A stretch of 64,000 nt of DNA. It comes from Mogibacterium sp. GTDB taxonomy: Bacteria; Bacillota; Clostridia; Peptostreptococcales; Anaerovoracaceae. The DNA lies in NCBI GenBank assembly GCA_017512145.1, contig JAFWHB010000032.1, positions 62,001 to 126,000 of the forward strand, read 5' to 3'. The notes beneath the pieces were generated by a model. The model was given only the letters and a program-made list of their open reading frames with translations, was not told the origin of the DNA and did not search any database. Below are positions 1 through 7,551 of this stretch, in pieces. A program made the translations under genes and the position numbers. How positions within the stretch are numbered: the first letter of the stretch is position 1; every line of letters starts with the position of its first letter.

Positions 1-525
1 AAATATGTCATTTATGGCAATCATGATGTTGAAGAGCCTCTTCTCGGAGGGTTCACATATATCGGCAGGGAGAATGCTCATCGTCATCCTGAGATGGATC
101 AGTTCATTGCAGACTGCGACTGGACTCTGCTGAGAGATGAAGTTATAAGGATCCCTGAGCTCGGAGGCCTCTGCATTATCGGCAGGAGAGATGAGAGCCG
201 CCCTGGCGATGGAGTATCTGAGAGGGCATCACTTGATGCTTTGCTCACTGATCTTAAGCCTGACGAGCCGCTGCTCCTTCTTCAGCACGAGCCGACAGAT
301 CTCGAGGCACTTGATGAATTTGGTATCGATCTGGCCGTATCCGGACATACTCACGACGGGCAGATATTCCCTGGCAAAATTATTTCAAGAATCAGGGGAC
401 CACAGTCTTACGGACTTAAGAAGTGGGGCGATGCAACAGTTATTGTTACTTCAGGAGTAGGTTATTATGGGCCGCCTATAAGAGTCGGTACTATAAGCGA
501 AATAGTAGTGATAGATCTTAAGTGA
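1..525 (+). CDS. Metallophosphoesterase, C-terminal part (5' end outside window)
   Basis: The reading frame is already open at base 1 and ends with TGA at 523-525, so about 174 codons of the C-terminal part are present. The fragment starts just before a GNHD motif (codons 6-9) and later has LLLQHEP and GHTHDGQ. These are the metal-binding blocks of calcineurin-like phosphoesterases, and the GHTHDGQIFPG ending resembles the YkuE/YaeI branch, which is often membrane-anchored and acts on phosphate esters or lipid intermediates. The first metal-binding motif (DxH) and any N-terminal membrane anchor lie upstream of the window. The next gene starts 14 bases downstream, so the two are probably co-transcribed. 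The family is clear; the substrate cannot be told. Confidence 0.88.
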   Translation, partial: KYVIYGNHDVEEPLLGGFTYIGRENAHRHPEMDQFIADCDWTLLRDEVIRIPELGGLCIIGRRDESRPGDGVSERASLDALLTDLKPDEPLLLLQHEPTDLEALDEFGIDLAVSGHTHDGQIFPGKIISRIRGPQSYGLKKWGDATVIVTSGVGYYGPPIRVGTISEIVVIDLK

Positions 526-539
526 TTGAGGGTAAGGCA

Positions 540-2438
540 ATGAGTAGTAACAAAGAATCTAACAGAAGGGAACGCTGGAAGAGCCGGGCTCGCACAGTAG
601 TCCGCAAGCATTATATCCTGCTTGTTCTGCTGTGCCTGGCTGCAGTCTTCTACGGCAATGAATTCGGTTACGTCAGGACACATGGAACCGACACTTACAA
701 TTTCCTTACCGGGCAGGATCCGGGGGGAACGGGAATAGTAGTCAGGATAGATGGCAAATCCATCCTGGACATAGCTGCTGAAGAGCTATTAGGCATAGAT
801 ACTGCCGCTATGAAAGCCCGGAACGCTAAGCATGCGGCGAAGATAATAGAGAGCGGCAGCCAGCAGCTTAAACAGATAAGAGGCGGAAGCCGCGGAATGC
901 TGTCTCCGGTAGCCAATATGTTCTCATCAGGTGGAATAACCCAGGCGATTGCAGATGCCGGCTATTCTTTATTCCATTCGAGATCACTCATCAATTCACT
1001 GATGATCATTGCGAGTTTGCTTAAAACCGTGTTCATCTGGGTATTCCTCAAGAATGTCTACATCGCTATCGTGCGAAGGATGTTCCTCGAGGCAAGGACT
1101 TATGACAAGGTGCCGTTCTCACATGTTATGCACTTCAGAGTCATGGGCAGATGGATCAAGGCATCATTCTCCATGCTGCTTTGCACTGTTTACAGGATGC
1201 TGTGGTGGCTCACTATTGTCGGAGGCGTCATCAAGCATTATTCTTATCTGCTCGTTCCGTATATTGTTGCTGAGAATCCGGACATAGAACCGAAGCAGGC
1301 GATACTGCTCTCACGCCGCATGATGGATGGCCACAAAATGGAAGCCTTCAGACTGGATCTTTCATTCATCGGCTGGCATCTCCTCGGCATTTTAACATTT
1401 GGTCTCGCAGAGGCATTCTGGGTAGTACCATATAAGACGGCTGCTTTCTCTGAGTATTATGCTCACATGCGCAGGATATCCAAGAAGCATGGCCTCGAAG
1501 GTACAGATATTCTTCATGACGAATATTTGTTCGAAAAAGCTGACAGGGAAGTTCTCGAAGAGGCTTACATAGAAAGTGAAGTCCAGGAACTCTATATAGA
1601 GACGCACGAGATCAAGCTCAGTCCTGTCAAGGCATTCTTCGCTAAGAACTTCGGCCTGTGGATAGGCAATTCCAAGGATAAGAAAGCATATGACGAAGTA
1701 GATAACAGACGTCAGCAGATCATATCTGACAGGGCGGCTGTAAATGGAGAGATGTATCCGCAGAGGCTCAATCCGCTGTGGCATGAGGAGAGCTACAGAG
1801 TCATGCGCAGCGCGAGATCGATACGTACCTATACTATCTGGTCTGTGATCATGATATTCTTCGTATTCTCTTTCGTCGGATGGGGCTGGGAAGTCGGTAT
1901 ACACCTGATCAAGGATGGTGTATTCGTAAACAGAGGCGTAATGCATGGTCCATGGCTGCCTGTATACGGAAGCGGCGTTGCGATGATAATCGTCGTTCTG
2001 GCAAGATGGCGCCGCACACCTATGACAGAAGCTATTCTGACTATATTGCTCTGCGGAGTCGTAGAATATATGACATCCTTATATCTTGAAGTAACCAAAG
2101 GAATGCGCTGGTGGGATTATACCGGATATTTCCTTAATCTCGATGGAAGGATCTGCGGCGAAGGCCTGATGGTATTCGCGATAGGGGGTATGGTTGCAGT
2201 ATATCTGCTGGTACCGCTTCTTGACTCGCTGCTCTCAAGATTCAATCCTAAGCTCATAGCAGCGATGAGTATAGTACTGGTAATCATATTCTCAGCTGAT
2301 ATGGTTTATTCACACAATCATCCTAATATCGGCGAAGGTATTACAGATTATGACGCATACAAACAGAACGAATCGGTAATTGAAATAATTGATTATGCAT
2401 ATATTCCGGTAGATACAGAATGCCGGTTACTGCTGTAA
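540..2438 (+). CDS. DUF975 and CmpB-like (DUF1113) fused membrane protein
   Basis: A 632-residue polytopic membrane protein of unknown function with two recognisable parts. Residues of about 20-320 begin with one membrane segment near 25-40 and continue with a DUF975-like block; the phrases SYLLVPYIVAENP and LDLSFIGWHLLGILTFGL are typical. The last 200 residues resemble the putative ABC-transporter type IV family CmpB/DUF1113, with FVGWGWEV, NRGVMHGPWLPVYG and WDYTGYFLNLDGRICGEG. A charged linker of about 100 residues lies between. I chose ATG 540 because GAGGG sits 7 bases before it; an in-frame GTG at 522 would overlap the previous stop but lacks a site. It follows the phosphoesterase by 14 bases and is closed by a strong terminator. 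No role is assigned; each domain also occurs alone in Firmicutes. Confidence 0.85.
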   Translation: MSSNKESNRRERWKSRARTVVRKHYILLVLLCLAAVFYGNEFGYVRTHGTDTYNFLTGQDPGGTGIVVRIDGKSILDIAAEELLGIDTAAMKARNAKHAAKIIESGSQQLKQIRGGSRGMLSPVANMFSSGGITQAIADAGYSLFHSRSLINSLMIIASLLKTVFIWVFLKNVYIAIVRRMFLEARTYDKVPFSHVMHFRVMGRWIKASFSMLLCTVYRMLWWLTIVGGVIKHYSYLLVPYIVAENPDIEPKQAILLSRRMMDGHKMEAFRLDLSFIGWHLLGILTFGLAEAFWVVPYKTAAFSEYYAHMRRISKKHGLEGTDILHDEYLFEKADREVLEEAYIESEVQELYIETHEIKLSPVKAFFAKNFGLWIGNSKDKKAYDEVDNRRQQIISDRAAVNGEMYPQRLNPLWHEESYRVMRSARSIRTYTIWSVIMIFFVFSFVGWGWEVGIHLIKDGVFVNRGVMHGPWLPVYGSGVAMIIVVLARWRRTPMTEAILTILLCGVVEYMTSLYLEVTKGMRWWDYTGYFLNLDGRICGEGLMVFAIGGMVAVYLLVPLLDSLLSRFNPKLIAAMSIVLVIIFSADMVYSHNHPNIGEGITDYDAYKQNESVIEIIDYAYIPVDTECRLLL

Positions 2439-2443
2439 TTGCA

Positions 2444-2532
2444 GGCCGTAGGGGCCTCTGAAGGCTTATTGGGGAGATTGACAACTATTCCTAAAATCAT
2501 AATTTTCGGAATAGTTATACACCGAGAGAGGC
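2444..2532 (+). other. Candidate structured RNA element downstream of the DUF975-CmpB gene
   Basis: Directly after the stop at 2438 the sequence can form nested stems: GGCC 2444-2447 with GGCC 2453-2456, GCCTCT 2454-2459 with AGAGGC 2527-2532 (these two compete), and a perfect 9-bp stem AACTATTCC 2483-2491 with GGAATAGTT 2508-2516. The loop of the last stem contains AAAAT and ATTTT, which can extend it. A strong terminator follows at 2552. I recognise no Rfam class. It could be a stable 3' UTR or a processed small RNA. Confidence 0.35.
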
Positions 2533-2551
2533 AGAATTAGCCCAAATCCAT

Positions 2552-2607
2552 ATGATCCGCATTCAAGCTGCATTCTTCGCAGCCATGCATGCGGATCATT
2601 TTATTTC
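2552..2607 (+). terminator. Composite intrinsic terminator
   Basis: A perfect 11-bp inverted repeat, ATGATCCGCAT (2552-2562) and ATGCGGATCAT (2589-2599), is followed by TTTTATTT. An inner stem GCTGC/GCAGC with loop ATTCTTC lies inside. It would end transcription of the phosphoesterase and membrane-protein pair. Confidence 0.75.
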
Positions 2608-3161
2608 ATTATTTATATTCAATTAATGCGTGAGTTTATGCAGCCCCTGTTTATATTATTCTCATGTGATATGCTGCCTTATTATATCCGGCTGTAATTA
2701 TGACTGCTGCTGATTAATTATTCCCAGGCATGTTTCTTCATATATTCATCCATTTTGTAGCTGGCTTGGTTCTGATCAAGTCATCTTATGACTTCAGGTC
2801 CTGCCGATCTGACCAATTATGTGCCATTCATCAGTGCCTTATACGGATGATCCTGTGACCGTAAAATCAGCAGAAAAAGCCTCAAAAAACGAGCCCGAAA
2901 TTTGCGTTTTAAGCGATTTTTTTATGCATGGTCGATATCTTATACCTTGCGATTTTGCGCTGAAATCAGGCATTTGCAAGGCATCCTGAGATACTGCTGA
3001 TCATGGCATGTATCAGCCGGCTGATCGAAGATTCTGCGAACAATTGAAGATCCGGACCCTGACCGCCGGGATGCAATTTGCTGTCAGGTATCCGGATCTA
3101 CAAATAAAACACACTATTCTAGAATACATACCGCGGAGGTATATATATGCTAGCTGAATAA
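2608..3161. other. Long intergenic region with inverted repeats, no intact gene
   Basis: No convincing open frame is present. What is visible: a perfect hairpin AAGTCAT-ctt-ATGACTT (2778-2794) enclosed by TTGGT/ACCAA; a poly-T run near 2929; an imperfect palindrome at 3048-3099 pairing AGATCCGGA with TCCGGATCT and CCTGAC with GTCAGG; and a 12-bp palindrome TATTCTAGAATA just before 3126. On the minus strand one frame between about 2835 and 2718 reads like protein but is broken by two stops, ending in DEYMKKHAWE, so a decayed gene is possible. Nothing here can be named. Confidence 0.6.
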
Positions 3162-3467
3162 TTAATGCACAGGTACTAATATAACATCTCCTGGATGAAG
3201 ATCGCTGGCTGTCATACCATTGATATCATAGATCTCATGAACTAGCTCGCGGATGTCATTGGCATCAGGATTGTACATACTGGCAATGTTCCAGAGCGTA
3301 TCATTCTCCTGAATAAGAACCTGCTCATATCTTGTTGACTCGGCAGCTACAGCCTTGCTGCTGCCACTGAGGAGTCCGTAACCGGCAAATGCCATGATCA
3401 TAACCATAGTGAGTATGAAAATGAAGAATCTTACTGGGTTAACTATTCTGTAATGTCTCTTAGTCAT
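3162..3467 (-). CDS. Small LysM membrane protein, SOS-regulated, YneA-like division inhibitor candidate
   Basis: The 101-residue protein has a basic N-terminus, one membrane segment at about residues 11-33, a short linker and a C-terminal LysM domain (about residues 47-100; DTLWNIASMYNP, LHPGDVILVPVH). This is the layout of B. subtilis YneA, the SOS-induced protein that delays cell division. ATG 3467 is chosen over an upstream in-frame start at 3512 because AAGGTGG lies just before it. Upstream sits a strong promoter overlapped by two LexA-type boxes, which is independent support for an SOS role. In Bacillus yneA is divergent from lexA; here lexA is not adjacent. Sequence identity to YneA is low over such a short protein, so the function is inferred from architecture plus regulation. 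Confidence 0.8.
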   Translation of the reverse strand: MTKRHYRIVNPVRFFIFILTMVMIMAFAGYGLLSGSSKAVAAESTRYEQVLIQENDTLWNIASMYNPDANDIRELVHEIYDINGMTASDLHPGDVILVPVH

Positions 3468-3552
3468 CGTATCCACCTTAACCTTCGAAAAGCCTGAAAG
3501 GCTTGAAATCACTGTATGTTAGGCACTTGCGCATGTGCTTGGAAATCGTCTT

Positions 3553-3600
3553 GAACATTTGTTCTATGGTGATTATAAACACATGTTCGACTAAAGTCAA
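3553..3600 (-). promoter_or_regulatory. SOS promoter with two LexA boxes
   Basis: On the minus strand a -35 TTGACT (3600-3595) and a -10 TATAAT (3577-3572) are separated by exactly 17 bases. GAACATGTGTTT (3588-3577) lies in the spacer and touches the -10; a second, perfect box GAACAAATGTTC (3564-3553) lies near the expected start of transcription. Both fit the Gram-positive LexA operator GAAC-N4-GTTC (the first has one mismatch). LexA bound here would block RNA polymerase. Confidence 0.85.
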
Positions 3601-3648
3601 GAGGAATTCAAACAAAAGTTCGAAAAATCCGGAGCGTAATCACATAAC

Positions 3649-3679
3649 AAAAAAAGACCCGGAAGCCATGCTCCCGGAT
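3649..3679 (-). terminator. Intrinsic terminator after metY
   Basis: On the minus strand a 10-bp stem formed by 3679-3670 and 3666-3657, with a three-base loop, is followed by seven T. It lies 26 bases after the metY stop and closes the mutS-to-metY run. Confidence 0.85.
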
Positions 3680-3704
3680 CCGTGGATACGTATACCGTAT
3701 TATT

Positions 3705-5012
3705 CTATTTTACTTTGTTCAGGGCCTGATCAAGATCGGCAATTATATCATCTGCATCCTCAAGACCTACAGAGAGTCTGATAAGACCAGGATCGATGCC
3801 TGCTGCCCTCTGCGCTTCCTCAGAAAGCTGTCTGTGAGTAGTGCTTGCAGGATGAAGAACACTTGTGTGGATATCGCCTACATGAACAACGATGCTGCAG
3901 AGCTCGAGATTTTCGAGGAACTTCTCCCCTGCTTCTCTGCCGCCTTTGACACCAAAGCTCAGAACAGCGCTTGCTCCGCGCGGCATATATTTCTTCGCAA
4001 GATCGTAGTACTTGTCACCCTCAAGTCCAGGATAGACGATCCAGTCTACCATAGGATGCTTTGAGAGGAACTCAGCGATCTTAACAGCATTCTTAACATG
4101 TCTTTCCATTCTTACATCAAGTGTCTGAAGGCCCTGATGAGTAAGATAAGCATTCATTGGAGCCATTGTACAGCCAAGGTCTCTTATGAGAACTGCCTTG
4201 AGACGTGTGCAGAATGCAGCATTTCCGAATTTCTCATAGAAATTGAGTCCGTGATAGCTCTCATCCGGTGCAGCCATGCTCGGGAACTTGAGGCTTCCGT
4301 CGTCATTCCTGACGGTCCAGTCAAAGTTGCCGCCTTCGATAACGCATCCGCCGATACTTGTTCCGTGACCATCACAGAACTTGGTGGTTGAATGAGTTAC
4401 AATATTTGCTCCGAACTCTATCGGTCTGCAGAGCGCAGGAGTTGCAAGAGTGTTGTCAACCATGAAAGGCACCTTCATCTGCTTAGCTGCAGCGGCAAAC
4501 TTCTCAAGATCAAGAACGCTGAGAGCCGGATTTCCGAGAGTCTCACCGAAGAGAAGCTTTGTATTAGGCTTTGCCAGTGCAACGATATCCTCTAAAGGCA
4601 TGTCCTGATCGAAGAATTCTACTTCTATGCCAAGCTTTCTGAGTGTGACATCCATCAGATTGTAAGTACCGCCGTAAATGTTGGTTCCGCTGAGGATGTG
4701 GTCTCCTGCCTCGCAGATGTTCAGGATAGCTATCAGATTAGCCGACTGTCCGGAGGAAGCAGCCATTCCGGCAGTGCCGCCTTCAAGCAAAGCCATCTTC
4801 TGCTCAAGAGCATCTACTGTAGGGCTTCCGAGCCTTGCATACATTGGATTAGGGCTGTCAAGATCGAAAAGCTCAGCAACATCATGAGCATTATAATATC
4901 TGTATGTAGTACTCTGTACTATAGGCAGATTCTGAGGTTCAGCGCTTCCTGCCTTGTAGGCTCCATGCACGCATCTGGTATTAAAACCCATTTCTTTCAT
5001 TTCTTTAGCCAT
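3705..5012 (-). CDS. metY: O-acetylhomoserine sulfhydrylase-type PLP enzyme
   Basis: A 435-residue Cys/Met metabolism PLP enzyme. MetY makes homocysteine from O-acetylhomoserine and sulfide; close relatives act as methionine gamma-lyase. The N-terminus FNTRCVHGAYKAGSAEPQNL, the YARLGSPTVDALEQKMALLEGG block, and the PLP lysine in THSTTKFCDGHGTSIGGCV are diagnostic, and the length matches MetY better than the shorter MetB/MetC group. It is the last gene of the run with ybaK, a TVP38 protein and an ynbB-like PLP enzyme, 24 bases after ybaK, and a terminator follows. There is no room for a SAM riboswitch or T-box directly upstream. The exact substrate preference is not certain. Confidence 0.88.
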   Translation of the reverse strand: MAKEMKEMGFNTRCVHGAYKAGSAEPQNLPIVQSTTYRYYNAHDVAELFDLDSPNPMYARLGSPTVDALEQKMALLEGGTAGMAASSGQSANLIAILNICEAGDHILSGTNIYGGTYNLMDVTLRKLGIEVEFFDQDMPLEDIVALAKPNTKLLFGETLGNPALSVLDLEKFAAAAKQMKVPFMVDNTLATPALCRPIEFGANIVTHSTTKFCDGHGTSIGGCVIEGGNFDWTVRNDDGSLKFPSMAAPDESYHGLNFYEKFGNAAFCTRLKAVLIRDLGCTMAPMNAYLTHQGLQTLDVRMERHVKNAVKIAEFLSKHPMVDWIVYPGLEGDKYYDLAKKYMPRGASAVLSFGVKGGREAGEKFLENLELCSIVVHVGDIHTSVLHPASTTHRQLSEEAQRAAGIDPGLIRLSVGLEDADDIIADLDQALNKVK

Positions 5013-5036
5013 TCTGTGTTCCTCCAGTCCAGAAAA

Positions 5037-5528
5037 TTATTCTTTAGTTATATCTGCAAATTCTGCTCCGATGAAATCAGCGAGAGTCTCAGGGCTCAGA
5101 ATGATCTGGACGCCCCTCTTGCCTGCCGAGAAATAGATCTTATCGAAGAGAACAGCGGTTTCGTCTATAAATGTAGGATATTGCTTCTTCATTCCTATAG
5201 GAGAGCAGCCTCCGCGGATGTATCCTGTGAGGTCAAAGAGCTCCTTGACGTGGATCATTTCGATCCTCTTGTTGCCTGAGGCTGCAGCAGCCTTCTTGAG
5301 GTCCAGATTAGCGCCTGACGGGATGACAAACACCGATAATAAATTATTGTATCCTCTTGTAACGAGGGTCTTGAAGACCTCATCTTCAGACACTCCGAGT
5401 TCTTCGGCGGCGTGAACTCCCGAAAGATCCGATTCATCCACGTCATATTCTGCCATTTCATATTCGATACCGGCAGCATCAAGCTGCCTCATGGCATTGG
5501 TCTTGTCGATTTTCTGTTTCTTTGCCAA
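5037..5528 (-). CDS. ybaK: Cys-tRNA(Pro)/Cys-tRNA(Cys) deacylase, YbaK/EbsC family
   Basis: A 163-residue single-domain protein of the YbaK/ProX fold. It hydrolyses cysteine wrongly attached to tRNA(Pro), and some members also act on Cys-tRNA(Cys). The family signatures seen are VFKTLVTRG, FVIPSGANLDLKKAAAASG with the catalytic lysine block, and YIRGGCSPIGMKKQYPTFID. Length is normal. It lies 6 bases after the TVP38 gene and 24 before metY. Placement beside sulfur amino acid enzymes may be meaningful, since it prevents cysteine misincorporation, but the link is inference. Confidence 0.9.
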   Translation of the reverse strand: MAKKQKIDKTNAMRQLDAAGIEYEMAEYDVDESDLSGVHAAEELGVSEDEVFKTLVTRGYNNLLSVFVIPSGANLDLKKAAAASGNKRIEMIHVKELFDLTGYIRGGCSPIGMKKQYPTFIDETAVLFDKIYFSAGKRGVQIILSPETLADFIGAEFADITKE

Positions 5529-5534
5529 TTTGGT

Positions 5535-6239
5535 TTACCCCTTTTCTTTTGCTTCGACTCTGTCCAGGAGATCCAGAAGAGCCTGACGCTTGATAAAGCA
5601 TATTATAAGGATCAGTGCCATTAGAACAGCCAGGATGGCGATCGCAGCATAGTTGCGTGTTCCGAGGAAGTGCCCTGTCAGAAGGCTTCCCATCATCCCC
5701 GGCGTTCTGCCGACTGTCGAAACCAGCAGGAAAGGCCTGAGCTTCATGCCGGATATTCCTGCGGCATATGATACAAGATCTTTAGGCACTCCGGGCAGCA
5801 GATATATAAGCAGAACGAACATCAGTCCCTTGCCCGAATTCAGCTTGCGCTGGTAATCATCGAGCTTGTCTTTGTCAAATAAAACATAGAGAAAGTCTCT
5901 TCCGAGCACTTTGGCAAGGCAGAATGATATCGCAGCGCCGATCACAGCTCCGATAAGAGATATCAGAAGGCCGCGCACTATGCCGAATATGTAGCTTGCG
6001 GCGAATTGTATCGGCTGCCCCGGAATGATGCATACGATTACCTGAAAAATCTGGAGACCTATGAGAGTCCAGGCTGCGCCGGACCTGTGAGATCTCAGAT
6101 AGGCTTCAAGGTCATAGACAAAGTCTTTGCTGAAAAACTCGCTGCCGAACTTAAGATACAGAGCAAGCGGGACGCCTATGATGATGCATGCAAGAAATAT
6201 GAACTTGATATAGGCAAGGATCTTCTTGTTCTTGTCCAT
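5535..6239 (-). CDS. TVP38/TMEM64 (VTT/DedA-like) membrane protein
   Basis: A 234-residue polytopic membrane protein. The N-terminal segment (about residues 8-28) is followed by the VTT domain core with IFQVIVCIIPGQPIQFAASYIFG, LIGAVIGAAISFCLAKVLGRD and the LLPGVPKDLVSYAAGISGM loop typical of this family. Related proteins are thought to move or scramble lipids. An in-frame start exists 54 bases earlier, but it would extend into the preceding gene without homology; ATG 6239 gives a normal N-terminus, although its ribosome site (AAGAGA) is weak. It lies 16 bases after the ynbB-like stop. The family is firm, the substrate unknown. Confidence 0.87.
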   Translation of the reverse strand: MDKNKKILAYIKFIFLACIIIGVPLALYLKFGSEFFSKDFVYDLEAYLRSHRSGAAWTLIGLQIFQVIVCIIPGQPIQFAASYIFGIVRGLLISLIGAVIGAAISFCLAKVLGRDFLYVLFDKDKLDDYQRKLNSGKGLMFVLLIYLLPGVPKDLVSYAAGISGMKLRPFLLVSTVGRTPGMMGSLLTGHFLGTRNYAAIAILAVLMALILIICFIKRQALLDLLDRVEAKEKG

Positions 6240-6255
6240 GTCTCTTATTCTGTTG

Positions 6256-7551
6256 CTACTTGAGAAGCAGACCTTTCTTGTAAAGTGTATCAAGACTCTT
6301 GATAACGCCGAATCTTGAATGCTCGTATGTGAGTCCGCCCTGGAAATAAGCGATATACGGCTCTCTCAGAGGAGCATCAGCGCTCAGCTCTATTGAAGAG
6401 CCCTGAACGAATGCACCTGCTGCCATTACGACCTGATCCTGATATCCCGGCATATCCCAAGGTGTCGGAGATACATAAGAATCTACAGGAGATGCAGCCT
6501 GAACAGCCTGGCAGAATGCAACTGTCCTGTCAGGATCGAGGAATTTGATCGCTTGTATGATATCGCTCCTTGGAGCCATTGCAGGCGGCATTACCTCAAA
6601 TCCGAGTTTGTCATAGACGACACCTGCGAGCATAGCGCCCTTGACAGCGGCATTTACGATCTTAGGAGCAAGGAAAAGTCCCTGCATGACATGTCTGTTC
6701 TGACCGAATGTGAGGCCGCATTCAGCGCCAATTCCGGGGCATGTGAGGCGGTATGAGATCTTCTCGATGAGATCCTCCCTTCCGACAATATATCCGCCGG
6801 AAAGAGCGATTCCGCCGCCCGGATTCTTGATAAGCGAGCCGGCCATTACATCTACGCCAAAGTCAGTCGGCTCATATGTATCGACAAATTCGCCATAGCA
6901 GTTGTCGAGCATCACGATGATCGATGGATCGATGCTGTGGACCATCTCGGTCACTTTGCGGATGCTCTCAAGAGAAATCGCAGGTCTCCAGTCATAACCT
7001 GTGGAGCGCTGCATTGCAACGACTCTTGTCTTGTCAGTGATCGCAGCCCTGATCGCGTCGAGATCGACATCGAGCTCAGAATTAAGCGGAACCTCCTTAT
7101 AGAGTATACCATAATCCATTATTGTTCCATTGAACTCTTTGCTGTATTTGCCGATGACGGTCTCAAGTGTATCATACGGAGTCCCGGAAGCCTCGATGAG
7201 TTCATCGCCAGGCTTCAGTATTCCGAACAGAGTTGTCGCGATCGCGTGGGTACCGTTAACTATATTAGGTCTTACAAGGGCAGCCTCTGTATTGAAAACT
7301 GACGCGTATACCCTCTCTACTGCGGCTCTTCCGGGATCATCGTAGCCGTAGCCTGTGCTCCAGTCAAAGTGAGTCGCATTGATATGATTGTCCTGAAAAG
7401 CGCGGAGCACCTTCATCTGACAGATCGCACAGATGTCATCAAGTTCTGTGAATCTTTCGCTCAGAAGACTCTCCGCCTCGTTTACTACTTCGATCACCTT
7501 AGGATCGATGTCAAATTCTTTGATCAGATAGTCTGTGTATTTAGCTGACAC
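6256..7551 (-). CDS. Methionine gamma-lyase family (YnbB/aluminium-resistance type) PLP protein
   Basis: A 431-residue fold-type I PLP protein of the family once called aluminium resistance protein, now methionine gamma-lyase family (YnbB in B. subtilis). Diagnostic blocks are STGYGYDDPGRAAVERVYA, RPNIVNGTHAI, MLDNCYGEFV, the lysine in GSLIKNPGGGIALSGGYIVG, and the tail AFVQGSSIELSADAP. The real reaction is poorly known; C-S lyase activity is presumed. Translation starts at GTG 7551, whose G is shared with the TAG stop of the recombinase gene, so the two are coupled; AAAGGACG is the likely ribosome site. The neighbours ybaK and metY suggest sulfur amino acid turnover. Confidence 0.87.
   Translation of the reverse strand: MSAKYTDYLIKEFDIDPKVIEVVNEAESLLSERFTELDDICAICQMKVLRAFQDNHINATHFDWSTGYGYDDPGRAAVERVYASVFNTEAALVRPNIVNGTHAIATTLFGILKPGDELIEASGTPYDTLETVIGKYSKEFNGTIMDYGILYKEVPLNSELDVDLDAIRAAITDKTRVVAMQRSTGYDWRPAISLESIRKVTEMVHSIDPSIIVMLDNCYGEFVDTYEPTDFGVDVMAGSLIKNPGGGIALSGGYIVGREDLIEKISYRLTCPGIGAECGLTFGQNRHVMQGLFLAPKIVNAAVKGAMLAGVVYDKLGFEVMPPAMAPRSDIIQAIKFLDPDRTVAFCQAVQAASPVDSYVSPTPWDMPGYQDQVVMAAGAFVQGSSIELSADAPLREPYIAYFQGGLTYEHSRFGVIKSLDTLYKKGLLLK

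Noticed and set aside
2552..2599. The 11-bp inverted repeat as the end of an insertion sequence
   Set aside because: It is a hairpin with a T-run right after a stop codon, which fits a terminator, and no transposase is near.
3135..3161. A perfect GGAGG followed by a four-codon reading frame (ATG to TAA) just beside the LysM gene end
   Set aside because: Too short to mean anything on its own, no promoter seen, and it lies in a palindromic AT-rich spacer.
5013..5036. A SAM riboswitch or T-box for metY
   Set aside because: Only 24 bases separate metY from ybaK, too short for either.
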